This document shows, piece after piece, positions 1-9,300 of a stretch of 64,000 nt of DNA; positions within the stretch are counted from its first letter, which is position 1; each line of letters begins with the position of its first letter. The DNA lies in assembly GCF_900324465.2 (NCBI RefSeq), contig NC_046622.1, positions 19,942,297 through 20,006,296 of the forward strand, given 5' to 3'. This DNA is from Anabas testudineus (lineage: Eukaryota; Chordata; Actinopteri; Anabantiformes; Anabantidae). Position numbers and translations under genes: made by a program. The notes under the pieces were generated by a model that did not search any database, was not told the origin of the DNA, and saw only the letters and a program-made list of their open reading frames with translations.

Positions 1-902
1 ACGTGTCCACAGTTTCTTTCTTGGGCTTCCTTATCTCACCTGAGGGCATCAAGATGGATCCAAGCAAGGTGCAGGCGGTGTTGGACTGGCCGGAGCCTTC
101 GAACCACAAGCAATTACAGCGTTTCCTCGGGTTTGCCAATTTCTACCGAAAATTCATCAAGGGTTACAGCATCATAGCGGCGCCTCTTCACCAACTCACC
201 TCCACAAAATCAAAGTTCCAGTGGACTCCTCAGGCTACATCTGCCTTCGTGACCCTCAAGAACCGTTTTACCACAGCGCCTATTCTGATTCTGCCGGACC
301 CGGAGCTACAATTCGTGGTGGAGGTGGACGCGTCTGACTGTGGAGTAGGAGCAGTACTCTCCCAGAAGGCGAGGGAGGACCACCGGCTTCATCCGTGCGC
401 TTTCTTCTCCTGCCGCCTGTCCCCAGCGGAGCGGAACTATGACATTGGCAACCGCGGACAAAATGACCACGGTGCTCACGGTGGTGGACCGTTTCTCTAA
501 AATGGTACATTTCATTGCTCTTCCCAAGTTGCCATCGGCTAAGGAGACGGCAGAGGTTCTGGCGAACCAGGTTTTCAGGATCCATGGACTTCCGAGGGAT
601 GTGGTTTCAGATCGAGGACCCCAGTTCACAGCGCAGTTCTGGGGTGAGTTTTGTCGTCTGTTGGGCATATCTGTGAGTCTCTCCTCAGGTTTCCATCCTC
701 AATCAAATGGACAGACAGAGCGACTGAATCAGGAACTGGAGACGGGTCTTCGGCTGCTCTGTGCCAGGGAACCCTCTTCGTGGGCCAAGAATCTGTTGTG
801 GGTGGAATACGCCCACAACTCCCTGCCCTCCGCTGCCACAGGATTGTCTCCTTTTCAGGTGGTCTATGGCTACCAGCCACCGCTTTTCTCTTCAGAGGAT
901 GC
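1..902 (+). mobile_element. Ty3/gypsy LTR retrotransposon, left part (fossil)
   Basis: The translation shows the end of a gypsy reverse transcriptase with its RNase H (a run including [12 protein letters not shown] and [16 protein letters not shown]), then an integrase core ([26 protein letters not shown]). The element enters from beyond the left edge and is interrupted at about 902 by the retrovirus described next; its remainder resumes at about 6321. It is broken, with several breaks. Being the host of the retroviral insertion, it is older than that insertion. The chromodomain in the right part places it among the chromoviruses. Confidence 0.9.
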
Positions 903-1434
903 TGTTAGAGTAAAAATGATTTACTCAGTGATAATTATCTAATTCTCTTATTACATTTTTGTTTGATTATTGTTTCTTACTTCTTGTCATTATGAAGGAT
1001 ATTTGTTTTTGGTATTTAATCCTGTCAGCAACAGGAACATGTTATACTCTGCTAATGCTGCATTCTGCACACAGACATAAAACAGGACAGGTCAGAAAAA
1101 GGTCAGCATTCTCAGAGTTGACCAGTTCTTGTTGCTATACACCTATGAGCAGTGTTTTATCCTTATATGGAGTTCTTTTTCCTTGTAAAATGATCATCCT
1201 TTAACCATACCAGCCCCCATCTGTGACTTCAGGGTGTGTCTCATTTGTAATAAAAAGCTTGCACAAAGGGGGAACGGACGGAGTTGGAGATAGGAAATCC
1301 TGGGTGAAGCATTTATGATGCTAAGACCTCAGGCCGGCTCCCCTTGCAAGTAAAAAGGCCGAGTGTCCTTGTTGTGCTTTATTGTCTCCATCTCTTAGTG
1401 TATGAAACCTGTTGTGGTAATTTTGGACCCAACA
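903..1434 (+). repeat. 5' LTR of the endogenous retrovirus
   Basis: It begins TGTTAGAG directly after gypsy coding sequence, holds an AATAAA-type signal near 1249, and ends near ACCCAACA a few bases before the primer-binding site. The same sequence in shorter, diverged form recurs at 5913-6320. The right limit could lie up to five bases further on, because the next bases (GAACC) also follow the other LTR. Confidence 0.8.
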
Positions 1435-1439
1435 GAACC

Positions 1440-1457
1440 TGGTCCTTCGAGCCGGAT
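1440..1457 (+). other. Retroviral primer-binding site, tRNA-Tyr type
   Basis: The 18 bases TGGTCCTTCGAGCCGGAT match the reverse complement of the 3' end of vertebrate tRNA-Tyr including its CCA tail, judged from memory of that tRNA. The position just after the 5' LTR is where reverse transcription of a retrovirus is primed. Confidence 0.7.
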
Positions 1458-1664
1458 CTCAACAGTCGACGCCAATGGAGGAGGGTGATGGAACACCGGA
1501 AGTCTGTCGACAGCCGGACGTTTAGGACGTCCGTCAGAAAATCCTAGGGCGTAAATTCGTCACTGGGTCGGTGAAATAGCTCCTGATCTTCCCCTCCATC
1601 TGCGTCGATGACGAGTTCCAGGAGATGGACAATACAGCAACAATAAGAGTAAGTGCGCATAGGA

Positions 1665-1895
1665 GGTCGAGTGGGACCTATAGATTAAAAGCCACTACAA
1701 ATAGATTACAGGTCGAGTGGGACCTATAGATTAAAAGCCACTATAAATAGATTACAGGTCGAGTGGGACCGGAGTTTAAAGCCACTATAAATTCATGAAT
1801 TAGTGTATGTTTAGAAATCACTAATTGGTCGAGTGGGACCCTTTGAAAGCCACTATAAATAAATAGTCGAGTGGGACTAAGAAGCCATTAATTTT
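1665..1895 (+). repeat. Five-copy direct repeat in the retroviral leader
   Basis: The unit opens with GGTCGAGTGGGACC and closes with AAAGCCACTATAAAT. Copies start near 1665, 1711, 1757, 1827 and 1865, giving spacings of 46, 46, 70 and 38 bases, so the first three are the most regular. The array lies between the primer-binding site and the gag-like region, in the untranslated leader where packaging and dimerisation signals sit in known retroviruses. Its role here is unknown. Confidence 0.85.
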
Positions 1896-2057
1896 TAGTA
1901 GAAGTATTACCGGTTGTTGTGTGAAAGAGTGTGATTGTGAGTGTGGATGTCACCAATTGACGTGGAAGCAGCAGCACTGGAGGAAACCTAACGGTGATAA
2001 CAAATCCAGTGGTCTGTTGAAGTACACAGTGTGGTGAATTAAGGCCATAGTTTAATA

Positions 2058-3163
2058 ATGGGGAAAAATAACAGTAAACCTGCCTTGGAAGGCGATGAGA
2101 AATTCATGGAAAACTTCTCGCCTGGCAGTACTCAATATTTGAAGTTGTGGAAAAAGATCCATGACTTTGATGGCAAATTGACCGAGTCATCCTTTAACAA
2201 TTTGGTAAATAAATTAAAAATTGAGGTTGCTAGCGCCTCCAATAAAGACAAACCAAAAAAGCAATTGCAGTTATTAGAAGCTACGAAGTGGAGAGAGCAG
2301 GCAGAAAGGAGGAAAAGAGACATTCTGAAAGAACAAAAGAAGAAGCAGGGAGAAGCAGGGAGAAGCTGCACTGCAGGCGGCTGCTCTTGTGGAACCTGAT
2401 AAGGAAACTGCAGGCCCAAGCACAGGGGTCAGACAGATTTATGAGCAGCAGAGACAGGCACAAGAAGACTGAAGCCTGCAAGACACTGGGGGATCCAAAG
2501 GTAGACCCAGAAGGATGGGTTGAGCAAGACAAGCGATTAGTTGACAATGTTTGGTCTAAATGGATGGGAGATTGAACAGACTCTCAAGAAATCTTGGAAG
2601 GGAAAGAGCAGGTTATACAGGAAGAAACGGTCAGGGACAGATATTGTCCGCAGGGGATCAAGCTCTGCAAGCACAATTGCAGTTGGTGCACGATGCAGTG
2701 AAAGAAACATGGAAGAGAATACCTGATTATGTGAAGATTTCACAATGTAGACACAAAGATAAGATGTGTTTGAGTTCAGAGCTAGATTAGAGGACACATT
2801 CAAAGATCACAGTGGGCTGCAAGAAAATCAGGCTCAAGATTCTCCCTATCAACAACAGCTGAAGCAGGCTCTGATGGCTGGTTTCTTGCCTCAGTTGTCA
2901 GACTTCATAAGAAAACACAATGTGAACCATCGTACTGACGGTGTTCAACAAACTATGAACTATACCCATCATGCGCAAGAAGTTATTAAAAAGAAAAAGA
3001 AAAAAACAGCCACAGCAACTACTTTTGGGTTATTTGGGATAGATGAGGGAGATGACACACAAGTCTTCTTCCAGGGGACCCCGTATGGGAGGGGTCGGGG
3101 TAGAGGAAGATTTAGGGGTAGGCCAGGAGGGCGGTTCCCAGACAGACCTTGGCAACACCCATA
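2058..3163 (+). pseudogene. gag-like region of the endogenous retrovirus (fossil)
   Basis: The first reading frame after the leader starts MGKNNSKP, with the Gly-2 expected for N-myristoylation of a matrix protein. A lysine/glutamate-rich helical stretch follows, and the end of the region is rich in Gly and Arg (GRGRGRGRFRGRPGGRF, about 3085-3147). No CCHC zinc knuckle was seen. It is broken and not expected to give a working Gag. Confidence 0.7.
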
Positions 3164-5434
3164 GTCATTAAACCTAAAACAGGCTATAGGCCCAGAGTAA
3201 GACAATACCCATTAAAATCAGATGCTGAAGAAGGTATAAAACCTGTGATCAGTGATATGATAAGAGCAGGCATCATTGTTGAAGCACCAGATTGTCAATG
3301 CAACACCCCCATCTTTCCAGTGAAAAAAGCTGAATTAGGAATGTGGAGAATGGTGCAGGACCTGAGAGCAGTAAATCAGGCTGTTGACAGCCGAGCACCC
3401 TGTGTTCCTAATCCACACACATTGTGGAACCAGTTAAAACCAGATAAACAATGGTTTAAGGTAGTTGATCTTAGTAATGCATTCTTTTCCATCCCAATAG
3501 CCAAAGAATCACAGGGATGGTTTGGTTTCACCTATCAGATGAAAAAATACACTTATACCAGGCTACCACAAGGATTTTGTGATAGCCCCACAATCTTTTC
3601 ACAAGAAATAAACAACTGTTTAGCAGACTTTGACATACCAGAACACAGTCAGGTTTTGGTATACGTAGATGACATTCTTATAGCATCAGACACAGAACAA
3701 AACAACGAGTTACGTTTTTAGGACATGACTTAGTACCTGAAGGAAGGCTACTAACAGCAGACAGGAAGAAATCCATCCTAGATGCTCCAAAACCACAGAC
3801 AAAACAACAGATGATGCAATTTTTAGGATTATGTAATTATTGCAGGTTGTGGATTCCGAATTATGCTCAAATCACACAGCCATTGCTAGATCTCATCTAT
3901 CAGACACTATAGTGAAAGCAGGCAAACTACCATCACACTTCTCTGCCCAGGCAGCTGAGATAGTTGCCCTCACCCAGGCCTGTAAAGACGGCCAAGATAA
4001 GGACTTAACAGTTTCACAGATAGCCAATATGCTTTTTCAACACTTCATTTCTTTGCAGCCCAGTGGGCAAGGAGAGGTATAACCACCTCTACAGGGAAAT
4101 CAGTAGAACATGCAACATTGTTAACAGCACTTTTAGAAGCTGTACTGCTACCAAAGACCTTAGCAGTTTGTAAATGTGCAGCACATACGAAGGGTAAAGA
4201 CCCAATTTCTAGAGGAAATGCTTTCGCTGACAAAATTGCTAAAGAGGCAGCTAAAGGAAAGCGTGGGATTTTAGTGCTCACAGTGCAGGACACAGAAACA
4301 GCGACACCATTTGATTTACAAGTTCTTACAGACATGCAGCAGAATGCACCCACACCAGAGCAAACTTTATGGGTAAAACATGGAGCAGTTAAAGTAGATG
4401 GCATCTACAGAATACAAAATAAACCATGTCTTCCAAAAGGCTTGTTCCACACTGCCGCAGTTTTGAGCCATGGGCCCTGCCATGTCTCAACAGGAGGGAT
4501 GGTGAAGGTGGTGGAACAACATTTCTATGCTCATGGATTTAATACTTATTCAAAAAATTTTTGTAGAGCTTGTTTGATATGTTGTAAACATAATGTACAG
4601 GGGAATGTGTGACCTAAAAGAGGGCATTTCCCACAGGCAAAGCATCCATTTCAGTTCCTACACATGGACTTTATTGAACTAAATAAATGCAACAACTATA
4701 AGTACTGCCTTGTACTGATCTGCCCCTTTTCTAAATGGGTAGAGATCGTACCAAGTAAACATGCCGATGCAGTAACAGTTGCTAAAGCTATATGTAAATA
4801 AATTTTGCCAGAGCATGGGATCCCAGAGGTCATCTATAGTGATAATGGAGCACATTTTGTGAACGACATCATAAAACAGATGGCTACACATTTGGGAATC
4901 ACTTTAAAGAACCATTGTTCATATCACCCCCAGAGTGCTGGGTTGGTAGAACGGACAAATGGCACGATCAAACTAAGATTGAAAAAGACTATGGAACAAA
5001 CAGGGAGACCATGGCCTGATTGTTTAGACTTAGTAAAGACATATATGAGAATAACTCCTACTGGAGACGGGTTAACCCCATTTGAGATCATCTATGGGAG
5101 ACCCTTTGTACTCCCCATCTTCACAGATGTGATAGAAAAGCCAGAAGACACTTACTCTTTAGCAGATTGGATGTGTAGAATGTTGAAAGAGAAAGAAGTT
5201 GTAAATGCAAATAATCTGCCAGATGGTGATTTGTCTTCACAGGATTCAGCTATTAAGCCAGGCGACCAGATCCTGATAAAGGTCATCAAAAGAAAAAAAT
5301 GGTCCTATCCAAGGTGGGAAGGTCCCTACACTGTCCTGCTCACCACACCCACTGCAGTGAAGATAGCTGAACGCGCCACGTGGATTCATCAAAGCCACTG
5401 CAAAAGAGTAATTCCCCTGGTTGGCACTGCGTAG
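3149..5434 (+). pseudogene. pol-like region: reverse transcriptase, RNase H, integrase (fossil)
   Basis: Reverse transcriptase motifs are clear at about 3149-3720 (RMVQDLRAVN, FKVVDLSNAFFSIPI, YVDDILIAS). RNase H-like sequence follows to about 4270, then an integrase zinc-binding segment (about 4440-4612) and an integrase core with [12 protein letters not shown] and [16 protein letters not shown] (about 4640-5160). The order is normal for a retrovirus. The region is broken in several places. An aspartic protease was not recognised. Confidence 0.82.
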
Positions 5435-5499
5435 GGGTGGAAGTCGACCGGTACCAAAACCTTTGGTCGCTGAGGAAACCAACTGATCCCCGCGTCCCA

Positions 5500-5823
5500 G
5501 GTATGGCACCAGGGGAAAAACTTGTAGCAGCAATATGCACTGTCATGGTAGCGGTTTTCTTTTTTCTGTATGAGACAGGACTCCTTACTGGGAAGCCGCC
5601 AGACAACAGACCAACCTACCTCAACCTAACCAAGCGATGGACAACAACACCTATTGAGGACTGGGCCTGGAAAAACCTGGACACTGAGCACGCACACCCA
5701 TTTGAGACCAATATGTGGTATCGTTATGCCAAAGTTTTAGCCAACTCCTACAGGAAGAAGAACTGTTTCATGATCATGACATGGATGCACCCCAGCTTGA
5801 TCAGTATGAGGGATGCTATGTAA
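5500..5823 (+). pseudogene. Short env-like segment (fossil)
   Basis: After the integrase end an open stretch begins MAPGEKLVAA and quickly enters a hydrophobic run (MVAVFFFLY), followed by hydrophilic sequence with an N-glycosylation-type site (NLT). Its place between pol and the polypurine tract suggests an envelope remnant with leader-type hydrophobic segment. No homology to a known Env was recognised, so the call rests mostly on position. Confidence 0.4.
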
Positions 5824-5897
5824 TGATGCATACATTGAATGAAATTAGGAGGACTAGTGATGTATTGTTTGATGCTTCATAGTGAATCCTTATATGA

Positions 5898-5912
5898 CAA
5901 ACAGGGGGGAAA
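5898..5912 (+). other. Retroviral polypurine tract
   Basis: A purine run reading AACAGGGGGGAAA lies immediately before the second TGTTAGAG. This is the expected position of the plus-strand primer of a retrovirus and supports 5913 as the start of the 3' LTR. Confidence 0.8.
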
Positions 5913-6320
5913 TGTTAGAGTAAAATGATTTAACCAGTGATAATTATCTATTCTTCTCTTAGTAAAATTTTTGTTTGATTATTGTTTCTTACTTCTTGTC
6001 ATTAGAAGGTATTGTTTGATGTTTAAGCAACGGACATTTATATTCTGTGATGTGCACTCTGAACGACATAAGCGGTTTCAGCATTCTCAAGTTGACGTTC
6101 TTGTTGCTAACACCTATGAGCATGTTTATCTATGTTCTTTTCTGTAAAATATCTCCTTTAACACAGCCCCATCTTGACTGTGTGTCTTTTAATAAAAGCT
6201 GCACAACGACGGGTTGGGAGATCCTGGTGAAGCATTTAGTAAGACAGGCGGTCCCTTGCAGAAAGGCCACTGTTGTGCTTTATTGCCACTCTTGGTTGAA
6301 CCTGTGTGCTCAACAGAACC
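5913..6320 (+). repeat. 3' LTR of the endogenous retrovirus
   Basis: It aligns with 903-1434 over its whole length, sharing the TGTTAGAG start, the TTGTTTGATTATTGTTTCTT block, an AATAAA signal near 6190 and a CAACAGAACC end, but is clearly shorter and diverged. Gypsy coding sequence resumes immediately after it. Confidence 0.8.
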
Positions 6321-6928
6321 CGACTCTGCGGTTCCGTCAGCGGCGGCTTCAGTACGGCGTTGTCATGTGGCATGGCGGCGAGCGCGCTGTGTACTGCTGA
6401 GGACTGTCGCTGCCTACAGACGCACGCCTGACAGGCGTCGGTCGCAGGCGCCATCCTACTCCGTGGGGCAACGGGTCTGGTTGTCCACTAAGGATCTCCC
6501 ACTTCGGGTGGACTGTAAGAAGCTAGCTCCTCGTTTTGTGGGTCCCTTTCCCATCACAAAGGTTGTTAATCTGGTCGCAGTGAGGCTCCGGCTTGCCAAA
6601 TCTCTCCGGGTGCATCCCAAGTTTCATGTGTCCCGTGTTAAGCCGGTGGTCACCAGCACTCTTGTGCCCTCCTCCGAGCCCCCTCCTCCCGCCCGGCTTG
6701 TTGGCGGGGATCCTGCCTTTGCTGTCCGGCGTCTTCTGAAGTTTCGTCGTCGGGGCCGGGGCACCCAGTACCTGGTGGACTGGGAGGGTTATGGTCCTGA
6801 GGAACGGTCCTGGGTTCCCAGGACTGTCTCGCTTCATCTTGGATCCGGCATTGATCTCTGCCTTTCGCGAGCGCCATCCTGGGCAGCCCTGAGGGCCGTC
6901 CGGAGCCGGCCGTTGGGTGGGGGGTACT
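6321..6928 (+). mobile_element. Gypsy element, right part: integrase tail and chromodomain (fossil)
   Basis: Translation resumes the gypsy integrase C-terminus ([25 protein letters not shown]) and ends with a chromodomain ([19 protein letters not shown]). A purine-rich GGGTGGGGGG at about 6915-6925 is the likely polypurine tract before the LTR. The piece continues the element of 1-902 across the retroviral insertion and is broken. Confidence 0.85.
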
Positions 6929-7515
6929 GTGAGGATCCATCGCTTACCTTTCAGTCTGGACTCTTATTTTGAAGGTCCCATTTCCGGGCGGTGTGGTGTT
7001 CGTGCTGCAGCTTGTCATTCATTAAGCTGATTGATTGCACCTGTTGTACACCGGAGGGTTTTTTACCTGCAGTGTTCCACAGACCTGTTGCCAGATCGTT
7101 AGTTGGATTGAGGCAAGAAACAAACTCTGCTTTTCCCTTGCGTTGCAACCTTGTGTACAGGACTTACGGTGCTCACGGCTGAGGACTTTGTGTTATGGAT
7201 TATTGCTTTGGATTATGGACTGAGACATTTTTTCCCGGTGTGTGTTTTTGTTCTAAGCCGGAGTTTTTCGTTTGGATTATCTTTTGGATTATGAGTGGTT
7301 TTCCTTTTGGAGCTTCACGTCTGGTCTCTATGTTTTAAGGACGTTGATTACTCCAGGTATTTCTATGGACTTCTTTTTGTGTTCACTCTAAGAAGAGACT
7401 GTGTTCACGGCTCAGCTGAAGGTTTCGCTGTTGTTTTTGTTAGTGTGTGACAATAAACTTACTGAACTGAGTGGATTGCGTCGGCCTTATTAGTGGTCCT
7501 ATTAAACCCATGACA
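6929..7515 (+). repeat. 3' LTR of the gypsy element
   Basis: The stretch starts TGTGAGGATCC right after the purine tract, contains AATAAA near 7453 and ends CCCATGACA. Start and polyadenylation signal are in the right order for an LTR. The 5' LTR lies outside the window, so the limits rest on these signals alone. Confidence 0.6.
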
Positions 7516-7516
7516 G

Positions 7517-8110
7517 TGTTTTCCCTTACTTCCGGTGACACGTCTGGGCTGGTTTGAGTGGCAGCAGGTGTGTGTTTTTTAGCAGGTGTCTTGTGTTTGC
7601 CATTACTGTGTCTTGTATTTAAGTTGGTGTCTGTCCGTTCACATTTGCTAGCGTGTCAACTGTCAACCTTGTTTGTTTCTTGCTCCCTCCATTCGACTTT
7701 TCCCCGACCTCTGGCATTCACCTCCACGGTTTATTAGTCCTGTTAGTATAGTTAACTTGTGTGTTAGTAGTAGTTTAGCTTTGTTGATTAGTCCCAGCTA
7801 TTGCGGTGGTTTAGTTTTGTTTGTTACTTCCAGCTGTGGCTGTGATTTTGATTCCTTTTGTTTCATGTTTACTGCGTATCTTTGTTTGTCATTTAGAGTA
7901 GTTGGTTTCTAGTTTGCCTGCCTTTTTGCAGTGATCTTTAGTTTGTTCCTCCTTTTGAGGTTTTTTTTTGTTGTTGTTTGTTACATTACATTTTGTCCGT
8001 TCTGTATTTTTCATTACGTATTTTGGTTAATAAATCTTTTGTGGGAAATCTTACTCTGTTTTTCTGCTGTCATTCTGCAACTGGGTCCACTAGTTAGCTC
8101 ATTCCTAACA
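7517..8110 (+). repeat. Second LTR-like sequence (solo or truncated LTR)
   Basis: This T-rich stretch begins TGTTTTCCCTTAC, has a TATA-like TATTTAAG near 7617, an AATAAA near 8030 and ends CCTAACA, the layout of a plus-strand LTR. It abuts the gypsy LTR. No target duplication was found and no matching copy is in the window, so it could also be an unrelated repeat. Confidence 0.4.
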
Positions 8111-8820
8111 TTGTCTCTATTACATAAGGGCCTTGATGACCCTTAATTAAAGTTTAATGAACAAAGACTGAACTAATGGTTTTAATATGGTTTCTTTAAC
8201 TGGATTGGATTGATTGATGAGTTAACATTGCTTAAATTGTGATCTTTTAAGTGTGAACTAATAAAATAAGAGCACTTCATCGTTGATGGCGATGGTGACA
8301 GACAGGATTATTAAATCAGTGTAAGTCATCCATCAGATAAACATTAGTTAACCATATGATTTGTTCTCTTATCATAAAGTGTTACTGGACAATTGTTATA
8401 AAAAAAAAAAAAAATCAGAATTCCACGTGAAATTCAAAGAGCTGTCAATGTAACCAAAGCAAGCCTGAATTGTTAAAACAGAAAAAAAAAAAAAAAAAAA
8501 AGAGTGAAATCACTAGTGCAATGAGCAAGATAACCAGAATAGGCCAGCTGAAGAAAGAAGCTGATGACAGAAGCATTTAGAGTTTTAACAATCAGTGACA
8601 TCACCAACAGTTTCGGTATTAGTGAGGATGTCAAAAAAGCACTATTTGAAAAAGACTTTACAAACTATGTTTCAGTCAAATAAAGGCCTTTCCAAAGGTC
8701 TCCAAGTAAACAAGGATGGTTATTCACTGTTATTAATAAAACATTCATTTTCAACCAATATGCTTCATTATTTTGTACACATCCCTGCCCTCCATTCTTT
8801 CTAATATCCCCTAAACACAT
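8111..8820. other. Intergenic DNA, AT-rich
   Basis: Nothing recognisable as a gene. It contains two oligo-A runs, near 8400-8414 and 8482-8501. Confidence 0.5.
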
Positions 8821-8859
8821 TTTAGGTACAGAAACTATCTGTCTATTTCACAGCACTGA

Positions 8860-9300
8860 ATAGTATGCTAGTATGTATCTGTTGTTTAACCTATTTAGTG
8901 ATGGGGTTTTGGAAGAAAATCATGTGTTGTTGATAGACACTGACTTAAGTTTAATAAAAAAATACTGTATATATTAAGAAAAACATAATATGCCATGATT
9001 TTTCAGGACTGGGATTAATAATTAATTATTTAATTATAATATAATGAACAAATTTGCTTATGAACAAGAAATGAAAAATATGCAGCACAATTCCATATTC
9101 TTGTTTGATAAAACATATAAAAAAGATATTTAAAATGCCAGAGGCGTACATATCCTGAAATGTTACCTCCTTGTTATCATCCTATATGTATTGTAGGTCC
9201 ACAGAGATTACACTCTTTTTGTTTTTTGTGATCCAAAATGTATAATTACCAATAGAAGTTTATTATCTACATCGAGGTACATTTATTGCTCTCATAGAAC
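8860..9300 (+). promoter_or_regulatory. Upstream region of V2R gene 1 with TATA-type core
   Basis: The block ATCCAAAATGTATAATTACC at 9231-9250 recurs with small changes before every receptor gene of the array, 60-87 bases before the ATG. Here TATAATTA starts 60 bases before the start codon. About 400 bases further upstream also align with the region before gene 2 (TTGTTTAACCT, GATGG, AAAAAAGATATTT in the same order). The region is inferred to be the gene's promoter. Confidence 0.65.

Larger units (their letters stand above)
903..6320 (+). mobile_element. Endogenous retrovirus, class I-like, inserted in the gypsy element (fossil)
   Basis: Two related LTRs, both opening TGTTAGAGTAAAA, bound an interior with a primer-binding site, a repeat-rich leader, gag-like, pol-like (reverse transcriptase, RNase H, integrase) and short env-like parts, and a polypurine tract. 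Gypsy coding sequence continues on both sides, so this is an insertion. The reverse transcriptase style (RMVQDLRAVN, LPQGFCDSP, YVDDILIAS) suits the gamma/epsilon group. The copy is broken in several places and the two LTRs differ by many substitutions and small gaps, so it looks old. The exact right boundary and a target duplication could not be fixed by eye. Confidence 0.87.

Noticed and set aside
7517-8110. A gene in this T-rich block (79- and 71-codon frames)
   Set aside because: Low-complexity frames inside an LTR-like sequence with its own TATA-like and AATAAA signals.
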